Origin: Flaccisagitta enflata
Taxonomy: Eukaryota; Chaetognatha; Sagittoidea; Aphragmophora
Direction of reading: 5' to 3'
DNA: 64,000 nt
Assembly (NCBI GenBank): GCA_965153355.1
Contig: OZ231127.1
Span: 52,824,001-52,888,000, forward strand
Shown: in pieces, positions 1 to 60,120 of the stretch
How positions within the stretch are numbered: the first letter of the stretch is position 1
Layout of the letters: each line of letters opens with the position of its first letter
Translations under genes and position numbers: made by a program
The notes under the pieces: model-generated
Told to the model about the DNA's origin: nothing
Seen by the model: only the letters and a program-made list of their open reading frames with translations
Database searches by the model: none

Positions 1-61
<61 letters not shown>

Positions 62-62
62 C
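1..62. repeat. (AAC)n microsatellite
   Basis: Unbroken from the window edge, so its true length is unknown. Confidence 0.95.
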
Positions 63-265
63 GCGATACATCCGACCCCCCCCCATAAAAAAAATATAAA
101 AAAAGGAAGAAAACAGAAAAGAAAACTATGTTTAGGCAGAGGCCGTCAGCGTTATCGCCCAGAACGTGAATCATCGCACGCGACCACTTATTGTCATCGC
201 TGTCACTGTAAATGTCCCCAATTCTGTCGCCGTGTAAAATTTATCGCTTGAGGGGAAAAAGACTC

Positions 266-269
<4 letters not shown>

Positions 270-357
<88 letters not shown>
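270..357. repeat. (CT)n microsatellite
   Basis: About 44 dinucleotide units. Confidence 0.95.
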
Positions 358-364
<7 letters not shown>

Positions 365-616
365 TGAGTCGTTAAACGGAACCTTTTTTTCTCTCTCAGT
401 GAGATTGTAAATATTTCGCGGCCTCCTTTTAGCTTCGGGCGCTCATTTCTGTGCTCTCCACCCGGACAACCTACGCTGGGCCCCCTCGCCCCTTAAAAAC
501 GAAAGAAAAAGAAGAAAAAGATCTCTAAATCTTTTTTTTCTCTTGGTTTCAGCTCAAAGAAAATTGTTCATGTATACTTCATGTATATTGGAGTACAAAA
601 GACTGATGTTTGGTTT

Positions 617-748
617 AACAAGGCCAAGTAGGCCAATAAGGTGCGATGTGTGTTTCTGCGAACGAATGCGTTACCCGACCAACAGACCGACCGACCGACC
701 GACCAACGGACACAGCCAGTTATAGAGGTGCTTTGTCGCACCTAAAAA
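617..748 (+). mobile_element. Hairpin-ended short repeat, family B
   Basis: AACAAGGCCAAGTAGGCCAA start, AAGGTGCGATGTG, CGAACGAATGCGTTACC, a (GACC)n core, GGACACAGCCAGTTATAGAG and the end hairpin GGTGCTTTGTCGCACC plus TAAAAA. Similar copies at 24415, 32601, 52248 and 54476. Confidence 0.85.
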
Positions 749-1335
749 CCTGAGTTGCAAAATGTAGTTTTTTTTTCGATTATCGTTTTTTTTTTTCAAT
801 GAATCTAAAAGTTACGCACTCGAATCATTTTGAGACTCAATATTGTAATGATTCCTCTTTCAAGGACAACAAAAAAAGGATACCTATTCAAAAGTAAACA
901 ACACAATTCTAAACATGAGTTGAATTTCCACTGATAAAACAAGGGAAACGGAACCAGGCTGAACAAAATCTAGAAAACTCATTGTGTTGAAAAATGTAAT
1001 AACATTTTAAACGGACGTGCAGGTGTAGCCCCTAAGAGGCGATACAAAGGCGCGGAACATGCAGTACATGCGAGGAAGAAGCCCCAACGAATTCAACGAA
1101 CAGTGTGCATTCATCCATGCATCCATCCATAAGTTGACGACCGTCCGTCCATCTACATCCGTCAGTCCGTCTGCATCCATTTCCTAATACATCTATCCGT
1201 AAATAATCCCCCTAGGATGGAAGGTGGTGGTTATGGGTGGATAGAGCTGAGATAGGTGGTCATTTGGATAGAGTTGAGATCGGCCCTGGAGCTTGATAGG
1301 TGGCATTCAGAGCCAGTGTGCATCTGTCGATTAGA

Positions 1336-1436
1336 TTTTTAGTCGCGTGCTACGCGACTCTACACCCCGCTTTGTCGGTCCGTCGGTCGGTCGGTTGGTC
1401 GGTCGGTTGGTCGGTCGGTTGGTCTGTTGGTCGGTC
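1336..1436 (-). mobile_element. Family A repeat, terminal part
   Basis: TTTTTAGTCGCGTGCTACGC then GACTCTACA, followed by (GGTC)n. The other end is replaced by the AAGTCATTTT array. Confidence 0.65.
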
Positions 1437-1494
1437 CCCTTTTAAGTTTTTTGGCGTTCATTAGGTTTTTGGGCTCAAAGCTCCTTCCCACATG

Positions 1495-1690
1495 CCATTT
1501 TAAGTCATTCTAAGTCATTTTAAGTCATTCTAAGTCATTTTAAGTTATATTAAGTCATATTAAGTCACTTAAGTCAATAAGGTCAAAATGGTCATTAAAG
1601 TCATTTTATGTCATTTTAAGACATTTTAAATCATTTTAGGTCACCTTGAGTCATTTAAAGTCAATTTAAGTCATCTTCAGCTATTTATGT
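1495..1690. repeat. Tandem array of a 10-11 bp unit, AAGTCATTTT
   Basis: Roughly 15 degenerate copies of TTTTAAGTCATTCTAAGTCA-like units. Noncoding. Confidence 0.8.
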
Positions 1691-2068
1691 CCCGCACGCG
1701 ACTTATAGGTGTTGGCCTGTTTTCCACTTTTTTTCGTTCACCAAGGCGAGGCTATTGAACAATTGCCAGGTTTGTAAAAAATCTATCGCGTCAAAACTCA
1801 CCGGATTGTCTGTTGGCGGGCATTTCCTCTCCGACATCCGTCCACGAGCCCTTTTCGAAGGAAGTGCTGCTTTGCAGGACGTAAGTGAGGATCGGCGCTC
1901 GATTGTCGCCGTTCGGGACCCAAGAAATCGTCGCTGCGCGAGAACCGCATTTCTCAACTTGGGGCTGATTTACCTGGAAGATTTTTTTTTTTCGATGGAT
2001 AAAACGGTAAATTTTGTTTCGGTGGATGTGTTTGAGAGAAGGAATGTTTTCGGATTATGTTTTATAGG

Positions 2069-2236
2069 AACAAGGCCGGATACACGGCCAATACCAGTCG
2101 CGAACGGGTGGGCAGGGGCGGAAACGCTGGTTTTCCACTTTTCAACTCGTGCTCACCGACGGACCAACGGACCATCGGACGGACGGACGGGCGGACGGAC
2201 AAAGCCTCTTATAGAGTCGCTCGTCCGCGACTTAAA
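2069..2236 (+). mobile_element. Hairpin-ended short repeat, family A
   Basis: AACAAGGCCGGATACACGGC start, GGGTGGGCAGGGGCGGAAA, a (CGGA)n core and the end TATAGAGTCGC...GCGACTTAAAAA. No coding frame. The best-preserved copies are this one, 6006-6200 and 63436-63596. Confidence 0.85.
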
Positions 2237-2868
2237 AAGGAGTGGTGCGCGTATCAACTAGTCAGTGAGGGTTCAAAAGGCCCTCTTCCATTCGTTTTAC
2301 TAGTTTGGGTAAAGTGAGGGATATTGTTCCACTTGCCATATAGATGCGGTTTTTATGTATCGTAGTGTGTTGTTGGTGTTTCATTAACGTCTGTCTTCCT
2401 GTCTGTCTGTGTGTCTGTCTGTCTGGTTGTCTGTGTGTCTGTTGTTGCTAAAATAAAGACAAAAACAAAAAAAAAAAACAAAAACGATTGCTTGACTGAC
2501 AGAGGAACGGACTGACTGACAGCCCGATGGACTAACAAATCGAGGAAAGAGTATTGGCATAGCCGCTTCCATGTGTGGTTTGTCTGTGTTAATGAGTGCG
2601 TGCGTTTGTGATCTCACACAAGCGTGTGCGTGCGTGTGTGCGATCGCGCACTCACATGCTTGTGCGTGCGTTTGTGCGTGTGAGGTGACACGTGTGCCAA
2701 TTTTATGAGTTTCTCTCTCGCCTTTTTTGGCTGACGTGTCTGATTCAAGTGACGACGTGCATAAAACGTGATTTGCTGGCAAGAACCTCCTCTTTAAAAA
2801 AAAAGGACAAGGACGAAAGTTTTCGGGCTTGAGAACAGTGTATACCTTTGCGAACTGTTTTCTCTTCG

Positions 2869-2941
2869 AATGAATGAATGAATGAATGAATGAATGAATG
2901 AATGAATGAATGAATGAGTGAATGAATGAATGAATGAATGA
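2869..2941. repeat. (AATG)n microsatellite
   Basis: Tetranucleotide run with one variant unit. Read on the minus strand it gives (SFIH)n frames, which are not genes. Confidence 0.95.
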
Positions 2942-3317
2942 AGAATGCCAACGTTCAAACTCAACATCAGTCTGTATATATTTGTAAAGCAAGATGAATG
3001 AATAAAAAAGATCATGATGAAATTACTGACGTTGTAGAATGTAGTGCTGCGACAGAGACAGTGACATATCTCTGTAGAGATAAAAAACGTGAAGGCAACG
3101 GACAAACTAACTGATCGATAAAATCGGGTTGAAAAAAATCTGCGAGTTTGGGAAAAAAACTGGCAAGAGCCCCTTTTAAAGCAGCCGCACACACACTCAA
3201 CTCTCTAATATTCTCGATAAATATGAAACTTTTTTTCTTTCCTATACTTTCCCTTCTTGCTTTTCTTGCCATCTATAGGAGGCTTCAGAAACCTTCGCAG
3301 GATAAGACACATCCCGT

Positions 3318-3490
<173 letters not shown>

Positions 3491-3931
3491 TGTCTGGGAT
3501 AAGCTGGTTACCTGAAGGGTGAATTTGCCTCAAAATTTAAAATTCTTCCGCCATCTAACCATACATGCTAAGCGGCATTTGGGCAGTAAATCAGACAAGC
3601 AGAGGTCGGTATTTGGTCAAGAAACCCGCATGGCAACACAATGGTAAAGTATATGAAAGCAATTTTACGCCCATTGAAACTCTATAGTGTTGCCGTGCGG
3701 GTTTTCTTTCCAGATATCGATCTCCGCTTGCCTCAGTTCCCTTTTAAATACGACATAGAGTGAATGGCTAGTTGGCTGAGGCAGTCTGAAATTTGACCAC
3801 TCCAGGTAGCCGCCCTAGTCTGGGACATATTTCGGTTTGCTGATGGGTGTGATAGAATGTTAGTGTAAGATTATTTGTTTGATCCAAATTTCTCACTACT
3901 ACATAGTTTTAAGTTCCTTCCTGCCTCTTAC

Positions 3932-51194
<47,263 letters not shown>

Positions 51195-52247
51195 CTGAAA
51201 GTAAATAGGTAAAACAACAACAATAAGAAAAGGTTTTGAACGAGATTCATGAAATTGGATGAATGATGGGGGAAAGGTACACAGTAACTTTTTTATTTTA
51301 GCACATAAGTTATCAAGGTTCGCTTTAGGTTCTGATTTCATTTACACTGGCCAGTATCATTACTAGTTTTCAAAAATGCCGATTCACTCATCCTTTCGCT
51401 TGTAATTGAAACGGTAATTCATAGAAATAATGTAAGTCGTTGATATCGTCTTGTAGACGACAAATGTCACAAGAAAAAGGAATAAGAGAGAAAATTGAGA
51501 GGGAAAGAAGAAATAAAGCTTTTTTCTCCCGAAAAGAGGAAATTGCCGGAAATTGTATTCCCTCTCCTCTGTCATTGGTTCCCAAACACAATCTTCCAGT
51601 CTACCGCGTGTCTGTCCTCCCCCCCCCCAAAAAAAAACCTTCATCATTTCTGTCTTCTCTAGCTCAGCTTATTATTATATCTCTCCAAGCATAATGGCCT
51701 TTCGTGTATATCATTCTGTAAACATGACTAGTGGAACAATATCTCTCACTATAGCATAGTCTATACCCAAACTGAAATAAATGTAAGAGGGTTTTTTGAA
51801 CCCTCACTGACTAGGTAATACGCGCACGGCGCACCATGAATTATATCCGTTCAAGATCATTCTCATCTCCATGATACAAAATAATACTGCCTCTAAGATT
51901 TCTCCTCTTTTAGTTCATTTCTCTCATTCTCCGTTTTCCCATTCTTTATCAACCACCCCTTCAAACTCTCAGGGCGCTAATTTGAGCGACTGTGGCCACA
52001 TGTGGGTTGACTTGGGTTTTGGTGTCCTCTGACTGATTATAGATGGAAAAGTGGCAAGGACTAAATTGGCTATTGATGGGGCCAGTTAAGGCCGATGTGA
52101 TTCTGCTAATCTAGGATTCACTGAGTCGTTTTAGAGTATTCAAGACTCATGATGACTGTAATAATTCAAAAGAAGAAATGGAATGTTGGAATTTGACGAT
52201 AAACGGTTCTCCCGATGTCAGACAGAGAATGAACAAACATTCAACTC

Positions 52248-52355
52248 AACAAGGCCAAGTAGGGCAATAATGTGCGCCGCGTAGATCGTCGAACGTATGC
52301 GTTACCGACCCACCAACAGACAAACCAACGGACACAGCATTGGCCCACGTAAAGA
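52248..52355 (+). mobile_element. Family B repeat, shortened
   Basis: AACAAGGCCAAGTAGGGCAA, GATCGTCGAACGTATGCGTT, then a decayed end TTGGCCCACGTAAAGAA. Confidence 0.7.
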
Positions 52356-52420
52356 AACTCAAAGCGTAATGTATCACTTAGTATCACGAAACACAGTGAT
52401 GTATACTAGTAGGTGCTTTT

Positions 52421-52893
52421 TATAGTGGAGGATTAAAGTTGACTGTTAAAAAAAAAAATTCCTTTGAAATTGTTTGTAAAAATCACTAAACCGTTTTAAA
52501 TTTTTCCAATATTTGATGTTAAACTTTAGGATATTTGTGTTTTGAATTTCTGATTCAAGATTCATATTTGTAGTAAAATTTCCAATCATTTGATAGGTCC
52601 CACCATATATTTTTATCAGTAGACAAAATATTCATTTTTAGTGCCACCGTTACAAAGAAAGCAACGGTTGCCTATAATATGAAAATCTTATATTTTCATG
52701 AAAGTATATAGTGTAACCTATCAAATGATTGGAAACTTCACCAGAATTATGAATCTTGAGTCAGAATTCCAAAACAGATATACTCTTGAGATCTATTTGC
52801 AAATATATGAGAAAATTGAAACTAATTATTGATTTTTGCAAAAATTTTCAAGGGAAATTTATTTCTAGGGTTAACATCAATTGTCCACCATAA
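52421..52893. mobile_element. Foldback element
   Basis: TATAGTGGAGGATTAAAGTT at the left is mirrored by AATTGTCCACCATAAA at the right. The inner block CCAATCATTTGATAGG is mirrored by CCTATCAAATGATTGG. No coding frame. Confidence 0.75.
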
Positions 52894-52899
52894 ATTGTA

Positions 52900-53540
52900 C
52901 CTATTTATACAAGTCACAACTATATGGGATTTTTTTGAACTCAAATCCAATAAGGGCCCACTGTGGAAACCCAACTGATTAGTCTTTTATCAATCTTTCA
53001 TGATAATTTAGTCACATCGAAATTATGTGCACATGCAACCCAACGCGCCGAAAATACATTACCTATTGTCAAATGAGATAATTGCGGCTTCGTCTTCAGA
53101 TTTTCCATCCTTGATGAGATCATTTTCACGTTTTTTTGATATTTTGCAAAAAGGTTGGTCAATGCCGTTTTGTTCAGTTATGAAACTCAATCATTAAAGT
53201 GATGATTTCTACTCGGTATTTTTCAACTTTACGTCCTCTTCAATTTGCTGGGTTACATGATTTCGAAACTTAATATTGCGATGACGGTGTTCTTGATAGG
53301 TATCGTCTTGGTTATATATCAGCTTATCGATGGTGTTTTCGATGAAATACTGCATTAACTGTCTTTCCCATCGTCATTTGGGATTCTATGCTGTCCAAAA
53401 GGCCATGATTGGTCTACCTTCCTCTTCAATCAACGGTTGGCTCAATTATCAAGAAAACCTGTTTTTACTTTTGGAAAGGTAAGGCCAAACCCATCCATGA
53501 CTCTTCAAACAAAAGGACAACGTTTCAGGTAAGTGTCATC
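52900..53540. other. Unassigned sequence, possible relic
   Basis: Has short protein-like frames on both strands: minus QYFIENTIDKLIYNQDDTYQ near 53340 and plus DWSTFLFNQRLAQLSRKPVF before a GTAAGG near 53478. Neither makes a gene model. Confidence 0.3.
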
Positions 53541-53548
53541 AGGACATT

Positions 53549-53550
<2 letters not shown>

Positions 53551-53629
<79 letters not shown>
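53551..53629. repeat. (CT)n microsatellite
   Basis: About 39 units. Shorter CT tracts at 50100-50134 and 54148-54179, an AG tract at 57163-57214. Confidence 0.95.
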
Positions 53630-53631
<2 letters not shown>

Positions 53632-54475
53632 CGTTATCGGTGGGGTCCAGAACTCTGATTGGCGGAGACAATCTGATGGATCAGCCAATAGGAATCTACA
53701 AAGAAACAGGTAGGTTGCCGCCTGCTTACCCGCGACTCTTCCTCTTCCTCCATTGTCTGCTGCCGCTCTCTGGCATTTTTCATCGGAATAGTCATCGATA
53801 CTAAACACTCATCCGGAATTTAGGATTACTGCTGACGTTGACTGCGGTCGTTGCTACTGCAGCATGAAGCTGCTGTCAGGTAGGTGAAGGTGGACCAACC
53901 GGAAAAACTGGTTTTTCGTCTTCTCAAAGAGAGAATTCCGGCTTTAACGTCAATGGTTTCCTCGAGCTGATTTGATTGGTTGAAGCAACGATAAATATTT
54001 TACGTTGTATTTTTCCCCAAAGGTATGTTTAAGTAATAAGTAAGAGAGAAAATGAAAAGAGCAAAGGAAAAAATGGTTTTCCTCTGTTCCAAACCATAAA
54101 AAAAGGATACTGGAAACTTTCCTCCAAAATATCGTTGCATAAACCATCTCTCACTCTCTCTCTCTCTCTCTCTCTCTCCTAATATTTTGTTTTGACGGTA
54201 TTTTTTATTTGTTCCAAACACTGCAAATGTATCCTCTTTATTCTCTCTTCTTTCTCTTCTCCAGCTTTTGTGAGTCTTTTCTTAGTTTAAGAAATTGAGG
54301 TGTTTTCGACGCGACATTCAATTTTACGCGCTTGCAAAATTAAAAACCTTCATTCTTCCGTTCTGCCATTTTTAAACTCACCTTTTTTGTAATTCCCTGG
54401 GGGCATCGGCTTGTAACTGACTAGCTTATGGCTGGTTTGCAAGTCCTTGTCAATATATATTCTTCCTTTTTCCGG

Positions 54476-54592
54476 TTTTTAGGTGCGCCAAAGCACCTCT
54501 ATAACTGGCTGTGTCCGTTGGTCTGTCTGTCGGTTACGTGTTCGTTCGACGATCCACGCGGCTCATCTTTTTGGCCTACTTGTGCCTTGTTT
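54476..54592 (-). mobile_element. Family B repeat
   Basis: TTTTTAGGTGCGCCAAAGCA then CCTCTATAACTGGCTGTGTC and TTGGCCTACTTGTGCCTTGT. Confidence 0.8.
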
Positions 54593-55063
54593 TCTAATTA
54601 GTTCGTTCTTTCAGCTCCGCGTGACACAAGTTGTTTAATCATCACTGAAGTCATAATTTATCATATTGAATGACAAAATGGTACGTCAGTGCAGTCCATG
54701 GTGAGACAGGTAACGATCCGAATTTATTGAATAGAAAACGATCCGAATTTATTGAATAGAAAACTATTCTTGCCCACCCACCATCGTCTGTCAGACATGT
54801 ACATCACAAGGCTAATGAATGAAGGATGAGCCAAGCTATAATAATCTTTTGACTTAACGACACTGTGCGCTGGCATGGCACCTCTGACCACTATTGATTT
54901 ACCTTTACCTTTACGTTTCTCCTATAAAATGCCATTCACATTCCCAAGAGAAATTTCGTTAAGCTCTTTGAATTCTTAATTTTTTCCTCCATCCCATTTT
55001 ATTTTTACTTGTTCCTTTTTCTTTCCTCCTCACAGAGAAATTCAATCATAACTACCGAACAAT

Positions 55064-55136
55064 ATGAAATTCCACTTTTTTCATTCCGTATGGGTCGTCT
55101 TCTTTCTGTCCCTCTGGAGCCGCGCCATGTTACAAG
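55064..55136 (+). CDS. Candidate signal-peptide exon of an unidentified secreted or membrane protein
   Basis: ATG AAA TTC CAC ... CAA G|GTAAGA codes MKFHFFHSVWVVFFLSLWSR then AMLQ, a convincing leader, with a consensus donor. The phase matches the exon at 57050. The upstream context (AACAAT before ATG) is acceptable. Gene identity unknown. Confidence 0.5.
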
Positions 55137-55283
55137 GTAAGATAAAAGCCACTACTAGCTTCCTCTGCGAAAAAGAAAAGAGACAAGAAATCGAACAGGA
55201 TGGAAAGAGAGAGAAAGAGCAAGGGTTTGCGTTTACACGTACGAGAGGAAAACTGTTTTTGTTACCTGAACACAAAAACAACG

Positions 55284-55316
<33 letters not shown>

Positions 55317-57049
55317 GCCTGACTGTGTGTCTGTGTGTCTTTCTGTTTGTATATCTGTCTTTCTTTCGCATTTTTACGTGCAATCTCGAATTTTATAAGA
55401 TGGTGTGTCTGTTAGTCCATCTGTAGGTCGGTTTACAACGTCTTTAAATCGCATTGACTTTAGCGGCAGTAGGACGAAGGCATAGGGATTTTTCCTTTAA
55501 AATTTCATAACACCATCCTAATAAGAAGTATCTTAAATACAATGCTCAAAGCCGCCTAAATGTGGACCATGTGCCAATTATTAACATACACAGAAATCGT
55601 TCCAATTCTTTGCCCAGAAGTTTTCAAGCTATAAAGGTTTACAATAAGTTATTCCGATTTGAACAAGGTTTAGTGAAAACTATTAATTGAACGTATTTAA
55701 AATTTCAAGTCGAGAAAACGTGTTTTTAGCAGATTAAAACAGCAATAATTTTGTATTCAGTGTAAACACGGCCATCGAGACGAAGAATTCCCTTGATGGT
55801 TCAAAACTGAGAAAACGAGTGTATATTGAAGGAGTAATAAGGCAAAATGGAAAGGGAAAGACATTTGGGAAGGAATTGAAACCACCGGGGAAAAAGCTAA
55901 CAAATACACAGTGACACAGCCAAGTTTTGAAGATGTTCTTTTCAAGATAGACGGATTGGAAGAGAGACACACAGACGGGAATAAACATACAGAAGACATA
56001 GACAGTCAGAAAGACAGACAGACAGACACAGACAGACAGACAGACAGACAGCCAGCCAGACAAAAAGATAGACAGACAGAGATAGCGACTAAAGGCGGAC
56101 GGACAGACAGAAAAACAGACTGACTGATAGACTGGCAGACGGACAGACAGAATGACTGACCGACATACTCGTAGACACACATAAAGAAAGAAGAATAACA
56201 GACGATCATGCGGACACTGGACAGTGAAGCGGAGAGACAGAGAGAAATAATCCAAATCGATTACCGTACGGATTTTCAAGCAACACATTATTTCCCCTAC
56301 TACGTGTGCATTAAGCCTTCATAAAGAGAAGGGAAGCAACACTTTATCGAGTATCGTGCCCTGATATATAGTTCTCTATTGAAAGGCTTAGCGCAAAAAA
56401 AAAAAAAAAAAAAAAAATGCCTCAGGAATTGGATGAAAAGACCCCGTGCTCCCTTCATGGCAAACATGATAAAAAAGAAGAAAAAAAAGGAAGAAGATAC
56501 AGAGAAGATGAAAGAAGAAGATGGAAGATTAAGAAGAAGATGAAAGAAGAAGATACAGAAAAGATGTACCTCGCGAATTACAAAAAAAGACGCACCCTTG
56601 TATTTGCTGATAAAACTGAGTTAAAAAGTGTTAATAAGATTTATTAGAGAAAATGATTTTGAAGATTTTCAAAATATCTTTCATTCTAGACCAATCCCAG
56701 ATCTGCATCTTTGACAGGTAAGGAGCTTGAACTCTCTAGCGTGAGACAGCATTTTGCTGAATTGCATCTTTTCCAAAGGGACTGCAAAAAAAAAAATGGC
56801 AACATTTTAACTCAAACTAATGCCATTTCCAAACGGAAAAAGATAGATACCAGAGTGGCGCCAAATGAAAAAGGTTCTTTAGGGCTTCAAAATGGTCAAA
56901 GACTTTAATTAGGTTGTTTGATATTCAATGGTGAAATTAACCATTCAAAATTGCGTCTTTTTTTTAATTCGTAAAGTAGAAAAGAAGAAAAAAGAAGTAA
57001 GGAAAGAAAAGGAAGGAATGCTAAAAGATCCAAACTTTCTTTTTTGCAG

Positions 57050-57117
57050 AAGCGCCAAATACTGGACCGTCCTTTGATCTCATGCCTCGAGAGAAATATT
57101 ACCTCTACATAAAAGCG
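57050..57117 (+). CDS. Candidate second exon of the same unidentified gene
   Basis: 68 nt between TTTTTTGCAG and GCG|GTGAGTGA, both strong sites. Joined to the leader it reads EAPNTGPSFDLMPREKYYLY then IKA, hydrophilic and not recognised. It ends in phase 0; no certain third exon follows. A frame at 62713-62802 after TTTTTGCAG (DVKEGQHFYPTLSKLGMRAF) has the wrong phase to follow directly. Confidence 0.45.
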
Positions 57118-57160
57118 GTGAGTGAGCATCCATGAGTGGCTATGAGTATGGTGGAGGAAA

Positions 57161-57222
<62 letters not shown>

Positions 57223-57690
57223 AAATTGACAATTTACCACACACACGGAAATGTTTTTTTTATTGAAGCCGTCATAAAATAAAAGATAAAATTGTTCCTT
57301 AGTCATTACCCAATCTGTCGCCGTTGATTGTCTTGTCATAACAATAAGATCTAATCTCGCTAGTCTCCTTGTTTGATTTCCCACCTGTCCTCGGAATATC
57401 AATGACATTGAGCTTTTATCTTATCCTAAATATCGTTGTCATCAACTGTAATGTCCGTCTCGTCCTGCGCAAAATTATTGATGGTAGCTTCTTTGTCAAA
57501 GAAACTTCGCTTCGCTTCTCTGCTTTGCTTTGCCTGATCTTAAACTATGCTTCCATGGTCCTCAATTTGATATTTGCGGGCCTTACATAATACATATATC
57601 AGAGTAGGCCTGTGAGCCCGCGAGCCTGAGGCTTTCTATTTTGCCGCCTGGCTTGCGTGTTTTGCTGGTCGTGAGCCCGCCATGCTTTTT

Positions 57691-58296
57691 GGGCAGCGGC
57701 CCCAAAGGGGACAAAGTCCTGTAGAACACAGGGGGACTTTCGTTCGTTCGTCCGTTTATTCGTTCGTTTGTTCGTCCCCCCCTCACCAGGCCCCTCAGGC
57801 CTCAAATCTGGCCTCTGAGACCTCAAATCTGGCCTCTCAGGCCTCAAATCCGGCCTCTCAGGCCTCAAATTCAACCTCTCAGGCCTCAAACCTGGCCTCT
57901 CAGGCCTCAAATTAGGCTTCTCCGGCCTCAAATCCAAATTTTCAGGCCTCAAACCTGGCCTCTCAGGCCTCAAATTAGGCCTCTCAGGCCTCTCAGGCCT
58001 CAAATCAGGCCTCTCAGGCCTTAAATCAGCTATCTAAGCCTCAATTTATTGCTCTCAGGCTTCAAATCAGTCGTCTGACCTATCAAGCCTTAATCCAGCT
58101 CTCTCAAGCATCAAATCAGCCCTCTCAAGCTTCTGATTGGCATTCTGAGGCCTTACATCAGCCATCTTAGACCTCAGTTTAGGCTCTTGAAGGCCTTCAG
58201 TAAGCCCTCTATAGCATCTCATCCACTTCTTCAGGCAGGACAAACAAAAGTCCCCCTGTGTTCTACAGGACTTTGTCCCCTTCGGGGCCGCTACCC
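57691..58296. mobile_element. Foldback element, GGGCAGCGGCC family (long copy)
   Basis: Same ends as the 31236 copy around roughly 20 minisatellite units (CTCTCAGGCCTCAAATC). The right flank 58333-58380 contains GGTATCGCTGACCACATATT, the inverse of the flank of the 31236 copy, suggesting a larger outer inverted repeat. Confidence 0.85.
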
Positions 58297-58614
58297 TGCT
58301 TCCCCTTACTCCAATTCACAACCACTCAAAGCAGGGCAACGGGTATCGCTGACCACATATTGCCCTTGGGCGACCTGTTCATTAACATGGGAGTAGCGTC
58401 TGAGCTGCCTAGAAATTAAAGCCACCATGGTCCTCGGGGCCCTTAGGCCTCTCATTCTCCAAGGCCTTCTAGCTTCCAAGGCCTTCTGGCCTCGGAAGCC
58501 TTTAATCAGGCCCAAATCACATCTCTGAGACCCTGAATTACAGACCATACAAATAGCGGAAATATAGGTCATTGGCTGCCCCACTATGCTAAGTTGTTCA
58601 AATTACAGTTACAA

Positions 58615-59198
58615 GACCCAAGAGTAACGGAAATCCGCCTACAACTGACATAAAATTTTGGTCCCTTCAAGCTATTTCTTTGAATTTCTTTTACTGTCCA
58701 TAGCGGTGACCCATCAATAACAGGTGAATAAGTTGGTCCCTTCAAGCTATTTCTTTTAATTTCTTTTACTGACAATAGCGGTGACCCGTCTATAACAGAT
58801 GAATAAGTTAGTCCCTTCAAGCTATTTCTTTTAATTTCTTTTACTGACAATAGCGGTGACCCGTTTATAACAGCTAAATAAGTTGGTCCCTTCAAGCTAT
58901 TACTTTGAATTTCTTTTGCTGACAATAGCGGCGACCCGTCAATAACAGATGAATAAGTTGGTCCCTTCAAGCTATTTCTTTTAAATTTTTTTTACTGACA
59001 ATAGCGGTGACCCGTCAATAACAGATGAATAAGTTGGTCCCTTCAAGCTATTTCTTTTAATTTCTTTTACTGACAATAGCGGTGACCCGTCTATAACAGA
59101 TGAATAAGTTGGTCCCTTCAAGCTATTTCTCTGAATTTCTTTTACTGACAATAGCGGCGACCCGTCTATAACAGATGAATAAGTTGGTCCCTTGACAT
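58615..59198 (-). repeat. 75-bp tandem repeat with an open 25-residue frame
   Basis: About eight units; GTCCCTTCAAGCTATTTCTT starts at 58661 and then every 75 bp (one step is 76). On the minus strand each unit reads SLKGPTYSSVIDGSPLLSVK then EIKRN. The frame is open across the units except for the 1-bp shift near 58980. No start context or gene model was found. Confidence 0.85.
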
Positions 59199-59300
59199 CC
59201 ATTCACCTGTAACTCTTAATTCTGAGAAACAATGGGGCGTCGAGAACCGCTGACCATGTTATGCTTGTTCGCTCTGTTTTTTTCTTTTTTATTTTTGCCA

Positions 59301-60120
59301 TTTTTAGTCGCTGGCTAAGCCTAAGCGACTCTACAAGAGGGTGTGTCCCTTGGGCCATTCGTCCGTAACGCGAAATTTTGGATGATGCGAAATCGACTGC
59401 AAACGTGATTTTTGAGCACTACCGCCCTTGCCCAGCCACATTACAGCCCCTGCCCTGCCCCATACGACCCTGCCCACCCTCATCGCTGCTCCTGCCCACC
59501 CGCCAGCGACTAACCATGGGCAAAAAAAAAATCGCACATTGCTTATATCTACCCTAAGTTGGTGTAGCTTTTGCAAAAGTATATAAAATCTTTCATTTGA
59601 GTTGTTGAACGAAATTCTAACTTGAAAACTTTAGAAGCTATATCAATTTGAAAAAAAAAAGAATCAAATTGAAATCTGACAGGTATGACGTTTTTTACTT
59701 ACTTGAATTCATGGCCTAAATGTCTTTCATTGATTGCCATTTCTAAATGGATTGACTTATCAAGGTCTGCTTAGCGCCATTTTGTAGATAATGACTTATA
59801 TTTTCATTTTCTCTTAAATTTTTTTTAGTTTCCTTTCGTCAGATATATTTTACATGCTTTTAAAGACAAAACTAAAACCACAGAGTCCCTTCAATTGACA
59901 GATTATGATGGTGCTTACTTCAAACGGTTGCCATTTCTAAACGAATTGAGCGACAACATTCTACTTGGTCTAGATTTGTAGAACATTCAAATATCTTTCG
60001 AATGGTCACTGATTTTTTGTATTTTTATTGAAATCAAGCCGGTCAAAGGCATCAAAAAATGCCATGTGCGGTTTTTTTTTTGCCCATGGTTACTTATGGG
60101 CCGTGTATCCGGCCTTGTTT
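59301..60120 (-). mobile_element. Family C repeat, interrupted by a MITE
   Basis: TTTTTAGTCGCTGGCTAAGC end, GTCCGTAACGCGAAATTTTG, several GCCCCTGCCC motifs, then, after the 59513-60090 insertion, GGGCCGTGTATCCGGCCTTG. It shares the left end with family A but differs inside. Confidence 0.8.
59513..60090. mobile_element. MITE with TA target duplication, nested in another repeat
   Basis: Ends ACCATGGGCAAAAAAAAA and TTTTTTTTTTGCCCATGGT. The flanks GCGAC-TA and TA-CTTAT..GGCCGTG match an uninterrupted paralogue at 61482-61502 (GCGACTACTTATTGGCCGTG), which shows that TA is the duplicated target. This points to a Tc1/mariner-type mover. Confidence 0.9.

Noticed and set aside
1755-2317. Plus-strand frames of 86-168 residues
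   Set aside because: They run through the family A repeat and its (CGGA)n core; no splice or start support.
53820-53885. Hydrophobic frame GLLLTLTAVVATAA near ATGAAGCTGCTGTCAG|GTAGGT
   Set aside because: The hydrophobic run has no start codon and ends in TGA; the ATG lies in another frame and gives only five residues.
57369-57590. Plus-strand frame with hydrophobic stretches (SFYLILNIVVINCNVRLVLR onwards)
   Set aside because: Looks membrane-like, but no start codon other than TTG, and the only nearby acceptor has a phase that does not follow the exon ending at 57117.
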